Below, piece by piece: positions 46,126 to 56,999 of a stretch of DNA of 64,000 nt. The DNA lies in contig NC_080677.1 in the NCBI RefSeq assembly GCF_030445035.2, positions 7,192,001-7,256,000 on the forward strand, in the 5' to 3' direction. This DNA is from Dasypus novemcinctus (Eukaryota > Chordata > Mammalia > Cingulata > Dasypodidae). Positions within the stretch are counted from its first letter, which is position 1. Every line of letters begins with the position of its first letter. The notes under the pieces are model-generated. The model was not told the origin of the DNA. It ran no database searches and was given only the letters and a program-made list of their open reading frames with translations. A program made the position numbers and the translations under genes.

Positions 46126-46374
46126 AACAAAAAATCAAAAATTATTAAAACAAATTGAGAAAAAGAAAATACAGAAACTTTATCACACCCCCCTAAAATG
46201 GAAATTTGTTAGATAATCTGTTCATATTATACAAAGTACTTTGTTCAGTTTATTTAATTTTGCTAAGGGTTCACCAATAAGTTAACTCTTACTAGAATAT
46301 CATCTTTTGTATGAAAAAATGATTCCTTCTCCACATCATAGCATATAGCTTCATTCAATCCTAGAAAGGTTTAC

Positions 46375-46897
46375 ATTTAAATCATTGAATGTTTATTTTT
46401 AAAAATATGTAAGCATGTCTAGTTAAACGATTACAAAAATAGAAAACAAGAGTCCTAGATACTATTTCCTACACAAATAAATTAGGACAGTGTTTTGACC
46501 TTGGAAGGAGGGGAGACTCTGTTTTCTGAAAAAGAAAAATGAAATGTTTGGACTGTTTGAAATGTGACAGCAATTCCAACTCCAAAAACTGTCTCAGGTT
46601 GGACTGTCGATTCATACAGGTCTGTGTCACAAAGAAGCCAGTATCCACCTTTGCTTGGCAATAAATGTAAATTTGTTCAAGAAGTCGCCCAAAGTCTATA
46701 AGAAAGGATGACTTTTCAAGTTTTTTGGTTATTAATTAATGAAGAGTTGCAGAGTAGAAATGGAAGGAGAGCATATAATTGGACTGCCTGCAGGGGGGTT
46801 GCCAGCTTCTCAGACGTACACTGGCTTGTCTCATCTTTGAGTGTTAATTGCAAGGAAAGACAATGTTTTGCTGTTTATAACAACTTTTCTTTAGTGT
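46375..46897 (-). other. ABCA13: Probable ABCA13 3' UTR
   Basis: About 520 bp lie between the TAA and the first canonical AATAAA on the minus strand, with no other recognised element inside. The end point is inferred from the poly(A) signal and could be off if a variant signal such as TATAAA, close to the stop, is used instead. Confidence 0.5.
46392..46397 (-). promoter_or_regulatory. Candidate polyadenylation signal of ABCA13
   Basis: AATAAA on the minus strand (TTTATT on the plus strand) is the first canonical hexamer about 500 bp after the ABCA13 stop codon. Cleavage would be expected some 10-30 nt further on, near 46365-46382. Confidence 0.45.
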
Positions 46898-46993
46898 TTA
46901 GATAGGCAAGTGCTGAGGGTGGTAACAGTCGATGGATGGCTCAGCAGTAGATTGTGGGGTTGGCTGCTGCTCAGTAGCAAAATTAATAAATAC
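46898..46993 (-). CDS. ABCA13: ABCA13 terminal coding exon with stop
   Basis: This terminal coding segment is too short for ordinary ORF calling. It follows a good acceptor (TTCTTTCAG, AG at 46995-46994) and gives 31 codons plus TAA at 46900-46898. It opens with VFINFATEQQ and ends HPQHLPI. VFINFA corresponds to the VFVNFA motif near the C-terminus of ABCA1, which is known to matter for transporter function in that paralog. The tail after it is variable between ABCA members, and the HHLPI-like ending is what points to ABCA13. The intron upstream (46994-48012, 1019 bp) contains a full MaLR-type LTR at 47462-47861. With the two preceding exons the coding total seen here is 340 nt, about 113 residues of a protein of roughly 5000. 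Confidence 0.85.
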   Translation of the reverse strand, partial: VFINFATEQQPTPQSTAEPSIDCYHPQHLPI

Positions 46994-47461
46994 CTGAAAG
47001 AAAGAATGAAGACAGTTGTTAACTAGAAGAGAGCAATCAACCGTGTAGTCTCAACTTTTATAAGGAGGGGGGAATTCTCTGAAAGCAAAACTCAATCTTT
47101 CCAAAAGAGCCAAAATCATTCATTTATAACTTCCCTTCCTAAATTGCCATAAATATGTAAACCCTTTGAGGCCATGACCCAGGAATGATATACATTTCTG
47201 GAAAATAAAAAAAATTTAAAAAAAAAACACCTGGAAGTCCTCAATGACATATACCTGGTTTGAGACATTTTGGGTACTCTTAGTAAACCAAGCACTTTTT
47301 CTTCCTCACTACGGTGGAGTCACCTTAGTATTTTGGGGGTGGGTAAGGTGGAGAAGGGAAGGCTAACTGGACATGACTGCTCACTGTAATTGTGAACAAA
47401 TTGAAGCCCTGCTGAATGCATACCTTGTGTGGAGTCTACTCAATAAACCTTCTGGACTCAC

Positions 47462-47861
47462 TGGTTGGGGATTGAATCATGTCCCCCACAAGGCATGTTC
47501 AAGGTCTGACTCCCCTGTCCTATAGGCATGGGTTCGTTTGTAAATAGGATCTCCCAAGATACTATTAAGATGAGGCCAAATTGAATCAGGTTGGGCACTA
47601 ATCCAATATGACTGAAGTCCTTTCAAACAGTGAAATTTGGACACAGTCAATTAGGAGAAGCCAGAGGAAGAGACACAAGGAGACAGATTACCATGTTGAT
47701 TGCCATCAAGTCGCCCCAGACTTTGGACACTATAGAGTCTAGAGAAAGCTCAGCCTGCTTTCAGTTTGGATTTCTACCCTCCAAAACGGTGAGACAATAA
47801 ATTCCTATTTTTTAAGCCAAGTGTATGGTATTGGCCATAACAGCCATGGCAAACTAAGACA
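47462..47861 (+). mobile_element. MaLR-type solo LTR in last ABCA13 intron
   Basis: A 400-bp element beginning TGGTTGGGGATTGAATC and ending AAACTAAGACA, flanked by the perfect 5-bp duplication CTCAC (47457-47461 and 47862-47866). Internal text includes CACTAATCCAATATGACTG and AATAAATTCCTATTTTTTAA. It lies antisense to ABCA13. Confidence 0.85.
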
Positions 47862-48012
47862 CTCACCATCTTTACCATAATTTTATAAAGTCAAACAGTC
47901 AATTGATTAAAATAAATGGCTCAAGAAGAATTCTGGCTAAATTTAAAATTGTCTCAATTAGGCCTTGCGAGCATATCAGAAGGCAAGCTGTTGAATTATT
48001 AAGGTACTCTAC

Positions 48013-48150
48013 CTGTTCCAAAGTGGTTTGGTTAATGGAGTAGTGTTTGATAGTCAAGAAGCTCTTATTGTTCTCTAGAATTTTGAACAAGTCAGCTAAA
48101 CATCCCCATCTTTTTGGTACATGATATTCCAGTAAATTAAGGTGCTGCCC
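48013..48150 (-). CDS. ABCA13: ABCA13 coding exon, penultimate
   Basis: This 138-nt exon (46 codons, phase 0 at both ends) runs from [13 protein letters not shown] to [11 protein letters not shown] on the minus strand. The acceptor is TTTTAG (AG at 48152-48151) and the donor GT is at 48012-48011. It encodes the cytosolic C-terminal regulatory region found after NBD2 in ABCA proteins: a hydrophobic strand, the (L/V)xxLFxxLE-type helix and the NQTTLEQ stretch that precedes the conserved VF(V/I)NFA motif. There is no stop, frameshift or odd codon. It joins in frame to the exons on either side. An ATG-initiated frame covering 47899-48090 reads through the donor into the intron and should not be taken as a separate gene. 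Confidence 0.88.
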
Positions 48151-48494
48151 CTAAAAGATAAAATCATGTGAGTGTTTGTAAATATACATATATGCAATCA
48201 TTAAATGAAATTAATCAAAATACATTTAATTGCCAGATGAATGCAGTTCTCTTTTTTCTAACCAAAACACATACATAAATACTAACCAGGAATGTGGGCT
48301 CATTTTGTGAGTCTTTAATAAATGTTTAATGATGACAATTTATCATGAGGAATATTCAACAACTGTATTCAGCTAGATTATATCTCTGCTCTGCCTCCTT
48401 ACACACCCTCACCTGCCCCAAGCATCAGTGAAGACTTTAAGGGGTAAGAAGATGCCTAGGGATATTTGAGAAGCAGGAGGTTAATGTGGCATAA

Positions 48495-48715
48495 CAAAGA
48501 TATGGAGGAGCACTGAACTTCACATTGGGACTTGGGCTCAGCTCCCATGGTCCTCATCATTAGTCAAGTGAGTCTGGATAAGACATTTGAGTCTCATTTT
48601 CATGTGCAAAATGGGGCTAACAATGTCTGTTTTATAGGGCTGTTTAGAGTGGTACTCAATTATGAATGAGATAGCATCTTGCATGGTAGGATTTCACTAA
48701 ATGGTGTTGCTGAAA
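48495..48715 (+). repeat. MIR SINE in ABCA13 intron
   Basis: GACATTTGAGTCTCATTTTC, GTGCAAAATGGGGCTAACAA and GTTTTATAGGGCTGTTTAGA match sense MIR. Confidence 0.7.
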
Positions 48716-48797
48716 TAGGTAATAAATATTTTACAGACTACAACCTATTAAAAGTGATGATAAACTAGACTTGCATGGTTATCCAAATGAATTATAA

Positions 48798-48965
48798 TCA
48801 GTGGCTCTCAAATTTTATGTGCAGAGGAATAAGCTGGTAGCCCTGTTAAAATGCAGATTCTAATTCAATAGATTGGGGCCTAAGATGCTGCAAATCTAAC
48901 AAGTTCCCAGGTGGTGGAGATGCTGCTGGTTCAGGGACCACACTTTGAGTCAAGGTTGCAGGGGA
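48798..48965 (+). mobile_element. MER5-type hAT MITE in ABCA13 intron
   Basis: CAGTGGCTCTCAAATTTTAT, TGTTAAAATGCAGATTCTAA, AGTTCCCAGGTGGTGGAGAT and CCACACTTTGAGT follow MER5 order. Confidence 0.75.
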
Positions 48966-49370
48966 TTCTGATTCCAAGACTAGACCTCTTCTTATGAAAT
49001 AATGTTAACCCACCAAGCCTATAAACCTTGCAGCAAATATATTTAAGTCCTTACCTTTTGCAGTCTTCCATCCTGAAAAAATTGAGCTATGCAAGTTGTG
49101 CCAACAGATAAGAAGTGTGATGCCTAATCACAGTCTACTCTGGGTAGTTCAACAAGTGGCCAAGCTGGCTTATCACCTTAAGAGTTGTCAAGCAATATCA
49201 GGTGCCCATACTATTATTTTTGGTAGAGGGGAATGATCTATATTTTCTAAAGAAGCCAGGGCAATAGTCAATATCTTATGGTGATTCAGCATTAAAACAG
49301 GAAAAGATAAGTCTTGTTATAAGATTTTTTGAGCTGAAAACAGAAAAGCAATTTGGAATAGTAGGACTAC

Positions 49371-49476
49371 CTTAAACTGGATTCCTGGAAAATTGAGCTT
49401 TAAGCAGTCAGAAATCATGTCAGGTTGATTTGCTGCCTTATGGAGCCAAATTTTGACAGTATAGCCATCCCCAAAC
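49371..49476 (-). CDS. ABCA13: ABCA13 coding exon, third from the end (C-terminal domain after NBD2)
   Basis: This is a 106-nt internal exon on the minus strand, preceded by a pyrimidine-rich acceptor ending in CAG (AG at 49478-49477) and followed by GT at 49370-49369. Its first base completes a split codon and 35 full codons follow, starting [11 protein letters not shown] and ending FPGIQFK. The FGDGYT-(V/L) block after the second nucleotide-binding domain is typical of ABCA transporters, which are large two-NBD membrane proteins that move lipids. The text fits my memory of ABCA13 better than ABCA1 or ABCA12. The frame runs in phase into the exon at 48013-48150 across a 1220-bp intron that holds MIR and MER5 copies. 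The preceding exon was not found in the window, so this gene is partial here. The assignment to ABCA13 rather than a paralog is inference; the exon itself is strongly supported. Confidence 0.85.
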
Positions 49477-50179
49477 CTGAGAGTTGAATGAAATAAAAAC
49501 ACAATTACTACTATAATATCAAAGATGGGTAAATTCTAAGTTCAGTCACTTTTGCACCAATGGAAACAAAATAAGAGTCACTATACCAAATTTTGGTTTT
49601 GGGGAGTTTTTGGATTCTCAAAAATATAGTACTCAGAAATCCATCCTATGTCAGTCATGCAGACTACTACAACTCAATACATATTAACATAGACATTATA
49701 TTCACCTTAAACAAATAATCAGCAAACCCTGGAATCAACAACTATTCAATAAAAGAGTGAAGGTGAAAAGACCAGCTGTAAAAGCAAAGTACTGAGTTAG
49801 AAGAAGTCAGAGGCTGGAGTAGAAACCAGCCCTGAAAAAACAGCAAACTCTTGCCTTGTTACCTCAAGGTCCAGGCTGAGTAGAATGTTACCAGGAAAAG
49901 AAGAAAGCAAGTGCATTAAGTAAGTAATTTGGCCTGGCACTTGTTGGTTTGTCTTGTAAAAACAATTTCCTAGTTACACTCCAAACCAGCCTTACTGGAC
50001 AGGCTATGGCTGCATGAGACGTCAGGCTGGGAGATACTTCTGAACATTGTGCAGTTGTAGACTGCAGTGCCAGTAGTGTCCCAGAGTCTACCCAAGAAAT
50101 TATAGTCATGCCATGTAGTAATCTCATTTAATAATCCCCAATAATTTTAGGGATGGCTGGAAACTACATGTAATATTCT

Positions 50180-50405
50180 ACCACTATATCCCAGGTACCT
50201 AACACGGCATTTGGCATATAATTGTGCCTTAATAAATATTTGTTCAATAAAAAGCAAATATATGAATGAACCACGATGATAGCAATTTTTGTGTTTTGTT
50301 CACTGATGTGTCTACCCAAGTCCCTAGCACAGTACCCAGCCATTAGTAATTGTTCAATAAATATTAGCTGAATGAATGGGTGCATGAATGAAGGAACGAA
50401 TGAAT
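50180..50405 (+). repeat. Two L2 3' tails in a row
   Basis: TGCCTTAATAAATATTTGTT near 50225 and ATTGTTCAATAAATATTAGC near 50348 are two successive L2-type tails, each after a CCTAACAC- or CCTAGCAC-like motif. The second ends in a GAATGAATG-rich run. Confidence 0.65.
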
Positions 50406-51204
50406 GACACGCCATATGTCTTACTATTACTCTCCATTTATGAAGCATTGCTGGGGGGAAAAATAATCATTACACTTAAGTTAATCTTCTGTAAGTGTGG
50501 ATGACCATAATACACATATGGTGGAATCATTGTTCAGGTAAATCTGTCTAGTGGAGACAGAAGGCAGGAGAAAATGCAACTTTATTTCAGAGATGTGGAT
50601 CACCCTGGAGATCGCCCCCAGAGCCCCTGGACTGGACCTTGTTTTACTGGCTCCTGCCTTGATTTCAGGTCATTTCCAGCTGTCCGTGGTCTCCAGAGCC
50701 TCCCAATATTTGGAGTTGATAATTTCTAATCTAGTCATTGCTAAGAAATTGTTGAGAATATTAATAAAATGTAAATGAAAACATTTAGAGAAGGACTTCA
50801 TAATGCTTCTATTTAGTCATCTCTAAAAATATTTAAAGGCCAACAAATTGGGTTAGGACCAGGAAGGTGTAGGTTTGGTAGCTGCTGTGCTCCTGATTAA
50901 ATAAGAAGTGTGATGCCTAATCCCACCCCACCTTTAGCAAATCCACCAAAGTGGACGTGTATTTCAGTTTTCCTAGGAAGAAACCCAAAGGGGAATTCCA
51001 AGGTGTGGTGCTGTTACAAGACTCTGTATCTGGACCTCAGAGAGCACTCAGCTGTGGCTGAGCATAAAGTTATGTCCTAGGGTGATATGTGTTAGGTAAG
51101 TGTTTCTTCTCTGGTAGTTATTAATATCTGATGACCTGACATGTTGTAGTGTTTGTGCCATCAATGCTAGATCTAGAAGGCTTGCGGCTGACTTCAGCAC
51201 CTCC

Positions 51205-51375
51205 ATTTATTTGAGATGTGACCTTGGGCAGATCAGTTAAATTTTCTAACCTCAGTCGCCTCATCTAGAAAACTAGGTTTATAACAGTACCTGCCTGAGA
51301 AGGCTGTTAGAGGATGTAATGAATTAATCTTTGTAAATTCCTTGGACAGCGATCTGTACTGTGTTAGTAAGCAAA
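51205..51375 (+). repeat. MIR SINE
   Basis: GATGTGACCTTGGGCAGATC, CTCAGTCGCCTCATCTAGAA and CAGTACCTGCCTGAGAAGGC form a clear sense MIR. Confidence 0.8.
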
Positions 51376-52689
51376 TATATAAATGAAATTTAGCTTCCAC
51401 ACATGATGTGATTAAAATGGAAGAAACATTCTATTTCATATGAAGAAGACTGGAATTTATTTGGGGAACCTAGAGGAAAGTTGATGAAATAATTATAATA
51501 TGAATCTGAAGCACTACATAAAAACCCAATGATATGGGGCAGTGAGGAGAGAAGCCCTCACATTTTTATATACATTCATATACATCTTTACCAATATTAG
51601 AAATTACACCACTTTGAGCATATTTTGCTAATGCATTTTGAAAACAAATCATGCTAAATCCCAATAATTATCTAACAAACTCTCACTATAAGCATATGTG
51701 CATATTAATATTTAAAATTTTTTAAAAATGAAACTTCATTTGAATTGAGACATTTCCAGCTCCAGACAATCTGAATAATAAAAAAGAAAAAGTGAACAAT
51801 TCTTTCAAAAAAATAACTCAAAATATTTCTGAAATACATTGGTAAATTTCTCAGGTACCATCTAGAATCATCATTAAAAATTATGGGCAAAAAATTATAA
51901 AAAGCATTGCACTTTCCATAATTAAGGGAATCTCCGTATATTATTAAGTAACTTATGATGCAAACATCTAGTTTATGTTACATTCACTTTACCATTTTTG
52001 TCTATAATGTATGCATTTAATTTCGATGACCTAAATTCTCTGATTTATTTCATCAGTGTACATTACACAGTCTAAAAGTTTTCAAGGCAGCCTCAGAGTC
52101 TTTCATTGATTTAGCATTTCTCAATAATCTGTTATGTATACATCATTTGCATTTGTGATTACACAAAGATAAATAAACAACACTATCTAGTGTAAAAGGT
52201 GCCTATAGGAAGTATTTGACAAATACATGCATAATTGAATGGTTATTTACATTTACAACTTCTTTGTGATACAACATTTTGGTATTAAAACATTAAATTT
52301 ATCATGACATTATTACTAAAATAGAAGCAAGAGCAATGTATTGATAGAATAACAAACATGCATTCAAATATATATTTAGGAGGGAAACACTTCAAGAACA
52401 CAGTGAGGAAGTTGGGAATGGTCCCTGAAAAATCTATTGCCAAGGTATATAAAGCTTTATGAAGGTTTACATTTCTAAGCTTAGTGATTTTGACCTTCTC
52501 AAACACCTTTCAAAAATTTTCTCTACAAAGGATTTTCAATGATGATGAAACAGCCTATGATATAATATTAAGTACAAAATGTGAAATAGAAAATTTATAT
52601 ACTCAGTGCAATGTCAACAATGTAAATATATGCACCAAAAATTTCAGACTCAAATGATATTCTAGAATATCTACACAAGAGGATTAGTA

Positions 52690-53200
52690 TGTATAGCAGT
52701 TTAATATAGTCATGAACTCCAAAAATAGATATTAGACTATGTTTGTAGACTGGTCTATACCTGGGTTTGAAACCATATGTATCCCAGAAAAGCATGTTTT
52801 TAAAGTTAATCCATGATGAAGGTATGGACCCATTGTAAGTAGGATCTCTTGATGAGGCTACTTCAATTACGGTGTGGCCCACCTCATTCAGGTTGGCTCT
52901 TAATCCTCTTACTGGAGTCCTTTATAAACAAGATGAATAGAGAGAGAGAGAAAACCATGGGAGCAAGAATTTGAAAGAAGCCAAACTCAGAAGAGAAGGG
53001 CGAGACCAGCAGATGCCACCATATGCCTCACCGTGTGGCAGAGGAGCACAAGATTGCCGACGACCAGTCTTCAGGAAGAAAGCATCACACTGAGGATGCC
53101 TTGATTTGGACATTTTCCTGGACTCTAACTGTAAGCCAATAAATTCCCACTGTTTAAAACCAACTCATTTCATGGTATCTGCTTTGAGAAACTAAAACAT
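52690..53200 (+). mobile_element. Xenarthran MaLR-like LTR
   Basis: ATGAACTCCAAAAATAGATA, GGACCCATTGTAAGTAGGAT, CTTAATCCTCTTACTGGAGT, CCAATAAATTCCCACTGTTT and an end GAGAAACTAAAACA. It is related to the antisense copy at 44180-44545. The left edge is uncertain and no clean duplication was found. Antisense frames here are not genes. Confidence 0.7.
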
Positions 53201-53819
53201 CATGTTTCTGCATTGCAGGTGCCTTATTTCAACTTTAGTTAAGTTTGGACTGAAAACTTTCTCCTCATTGCATATGCAAATCAGAATGTTTGTAAGGATT
53301 ATAGATCCAAGAGATTAACATAAAGAGGGCCTCTGACAAGTAAATAAAAAACAAACTAAACAAACAAAAAACTGTGTTTGGCATCTGGTATCAGGATTCC
53401 TCAAGGAGAGGAAATCATTTTTGGGAAAAAAATTCTCAATATACTTCTAAATTTAAAGGCAAGGAATTAGCAAGTAGACATCATGACCTCAAAATAAAAA
53501 GAAGCTTGGCGAGTATAACTAACACCGTCAATTTATAAATGTGAAAATTGGTTTAAAGGGCTAGTCTACGTACGTTAATGTCAACTGAAAGAAAGGAAAA
53601 GGCTAATCTAGGGTCTGTAGAGCATAGTGATTTTGGTGGTGGATGATGATTGTGGTTAACAGCACAAAAAGAAGCCATGTTAACACACACAGGTCGCTAT
53701 GAAGATTCATTTCCACAGCTATGGAAATGATGCCTCCAGTCACTGATCCAGAAATTCAGAGCTTGGGTCAGAGTCACTACTAGGAAAGGCCAATAAAACT
53801 GATGTAGAACTAAGTTCAG

Positions 53820-54195
53820 GATTTGGACATCTTTGATTCAAAAGTCAAACTCTTTAGCACGGACCACCAGGCCTTCATTTTTGGCTTCTCATTCAAGTGT
53901 GTCCTTCATTCTTTCCACGTAAGAACTTTACTCTTTTCATTCAACACACTGATTTAATGCTCAGTTGCATAAGGCCCTGTTCTAGCAGGCAGGGCCCTTG
54001 CCTCAAGGCTCCCTTGACTTCCCGCTGGTTTAGACCCCTTCCCTTGTGCCTCTAAGTGCACGGTGCATATTTCTGTTATAGCAGCTGCTACATTAGCTCT
54101 TCTTGATGGCAAGGTCCATAGGTTTTTCTGCCCTGACTCTAATGTCTGTTGTTGCCCAGATCATTACCGGCAAATCAATGAATGGATTAAATTCT
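53820..54195 (+). repeat. L2 fragment
   Basis: CAAACTCTTTAGCACGGACC, CTTGATGGCAAGGTCCATAG and GGCAAATCAATGAATGGATT follow L2 order. Confidence 0.5.
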
Positions 54196-54500
54196 TGGGT
54201 AAGGCTGGGGAAATCAGAACAATATTTTTTCCTTAGCTGAACATCAAAATATACTGAATATTTCTACAGTTTTCCCTTCTTTTTGGAGTAATTGAAAGAA
54301 ACTATTTTAAAGCATGGGGCAACAGCCAAGTCAGCAAGATGGGAAAACAAGTGCTCTCATATCTAGCATTATACCACTTTTCACCTGCCAAGCAAGCGTA
54401 GTCAATCTTTTTGTTTAGAGCAGGGAGATGACAGCCGAGGCCCCTCATTCTGCCTCCTGGATTTTTTTGTGGTCTTTAGTGTTATGTTCTTTGAACATTT

Positions 54501-54556
54501 GCCTCATTTCAGAAATATCCTAGACTCTGCCTCATTTCAGAAATATCCTAGAATCT
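54501..54556 (+). repeat. 28-bp tandem duplication
   Basis: Two adjacent 28-bp units (54501-54528 and 54529-54556) begin GCCTCATTTCAGAAATATCC and differ at one base near the end. Confidence 0.95.
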
Positions 54557-55690
54557 AAATAGATAAAAGGTACATATTTTAAAACTGATAATGTTATGAG
54601 TGATTTTCTACATTTCTCAATCCTGCCAAATAAGCATTTCTTTGGTCTTTCTTTTTTTCTTTCATTTTTATAAGCAGAAAGTTGAAATATAAATGAAACT
54701 ATTATCCACGGGGTTGAAATCCTGACATCATGGCTTCTACTCTAACAGAGCACAGTATTTTCTGGGAGAATGGAGCAATGTTCTAAAGTTCTTTATTGTT
54801 GAAATAAACAGTTTATATGATTTTCTAGTTAACATAAACATTAAAAGGTCCTAAATGTGTAACTGCCCTTCTGCATAAAAGAAAGGGTCAATAAAATACT
54901 ACAAAAATGATTTCAATAAGCAAGGTGCTTTAATTTAATAGAAAGCCATAAAGACCTTCTGAAAACAAAACAAAACAAAACAAAAAATGAGCTCACATAA
55001 TATTATTATTTAGTGTTTGTGCGTAACCCCATTGAATACCACTAAGAGAACAGAATGCAGGTCCTAAAATGAAAATACTGCAAAGTGGCACCTTTCAAAG
55101 CAAATATGAAATGACAATGAATATGAAAGACAATGGCATTTCTGAGATTTGAGTGTCAGTCCATTCTTGATGACATAAATACCAAGCAAGAGAGACCCCT
55201 CTAGGAAAGGAACATGCTTCTAGTTAGCTAAATCCCCATTTACATCACATGTCATAATATGGCAAACACATGGGTTCTCCCTGCTAAAGTAAGCCACCAA
55301 TTGTCCCTATACCACGGTCACAACCAGAGGCAACGGGAACTAGAGTAGGCATCCTCTGTCTGATTTTTTTCCTCTGGATCTACCAGGGTAATTAAGAAAA
55401 CACCTCATGGCAGAATGCCCAGGCAATCTACTTTCTGACTTGATGACAGCTGCTAACAGAGAAGCCTAAAGTACATACTGGTGAAACCTGGGGAGGGGAC
55501 ACCATCACTGAAACACAGCCTGACTGCTTAGAACCACCTGTGTAAATGTCACAGAACTTGCTGGGAATTCCACTACAGCCATGCAAGCAAATACACTTCA
55601 TTCTGTTTGACCATTTTTCTTCAGTTTCCTGGGGCCATAGGCCTTTGGGAAGATCTGAGTAAAGCTCTTTTGTGTCCAGTTTCAGAGGGT

Positions 55691-55709
55691 TCACACACAC
55701 ACACACACA
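55691..55709 (+). repeat. (CA)n microsatellite
   Basis: About nine CA units. Confidence 0.9.
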
Positions 55710-56759
55710 ATGCTATGGGCTCCAGCCAGATCTTATGTGTTACAGCCTTTCAAAAGGTAATATAATAATAGGAAAAAGGAATAATTTCCTTTGCTGATGA
55801 GATAAATTGCTTTAGAGAGCAATCTCCCTCCCCTTATTGAGAAAAGGCTTTGACAAGCCAGACCCAGGAGCCTAAATGTGGCTGCAAATGTCCTTCTAGA
55901 TATAAGATAAAGAAAGTGATATAGAATGAACATGGGCCAGGATGATGGGAAGTCCAGAGTTCTGCCATGGACTTTCCCTTCAATCGTATCTTCAGGAAAA
56001 AATCTGGAAAATTACTAAATTCACATAATTCTTAAGACATACATTCAAGGAAGGGGATAAGTAGTATAAGGGATGGTACGTCTGGAGCAACTTGGCTCTC
56101 CAGACCAGACAGCAAGCACCCAGGTAGAACTGTACTGGCCCAAAATATGGGAGAGCATGTGGACAAAGTGACCCACCAGGAGTTCACAGAATCCTTGGGA
56201 AAAGGGTCTCTGGAGCCTACCTGGCTTGAAATCATGCAGGTTCCATGAGGTTCTTCATGCAAGGAAAACCCTGAATATACCCGGGCTATGAAACTGAGTC
56301 ATCAAGATGATAACTCTTTTCCAAATGTTATTCTGGGTCCCTTCAGACATGAATTAAAAGCTAGCTGAACAACAATAATTATGATCCTCTTTTCCAAAAT
56401 GTGCTAAAGTGACTCCCTGATTTCTCTGTAAATAATTGTGTAGGTGATTTTTAGATAATGTCTGACCAAAAGGCAGGTATCGACCTTTTGTAATGTCACT
56501 CAATCATCCAAATATGCATTGATAGGCAATAAAATTAAAATTAGAAATGATTACAATATCGGGAGAAGAGCAGGGATCATTAAGTAGCCAGATATAACAC
56601 AAGGCCTCTGAAATAATGCACCTAGATTTGAAGTCAATAGTAACTTTAGATATTGGTGTGGAAATAGCATGACATGATTTTTAAACAGATGTTTTGAATC
56701 TGACATGACAGTGTGAAGATCTCCAAGGGCTTGCTACCCAGTTAAACTAGTGAAAAGTT

Positions 56760-56795
56760 AAAAAAAAAAAAGAAAGAAAGAAAGAAAAAGAAACA
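56760..56795 (+). repeat. A-rich (AAAG)n tract
   Basis: Poly(A) followed by AAAG repeats; probably a decayed retroposon tail. Confidence 0.85.
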
Positions 56796-56999
56796 AACAA
56801 ATGAACAAAAACATTTTAACTCTCTGGAAATGGTCTTATGAGCACATAGCAAATTAAGAAACATTTATTCAATAAACTTACTAAATTCAGTAAGAATGCT
56901 AAGAGTCTGTGATATTTGAACCAAGACCCTTCTCCCTGTTTCCAAGCTGAGTGAGATGGAAATTCCATTCCAGTGCATTTCGAGAAAACAGGACTCCAT

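Noticed and set aside
48000-49500. ABCA1 or ABCA12 instead of ABCA13
   Set aside because: The LEYHVPK, NQTTLEQ and HLPI-ending text fits my memory of ABCA13 best; the ABCA1 and ABCA12 tails differ. A database comparison would settle it.
50180-50405. CRISPR-like or tandem array
   Set aside because: The repeated AATAAATATT and GAATGAATG motifs are L2 tails; no regular spacers.
55428-55706. 92-codon minus-strand frame considered as an ABCA13 exon
   Set aside because: No NBD or transmembrane motif of ABCA13 and no matching splice edges or phase.
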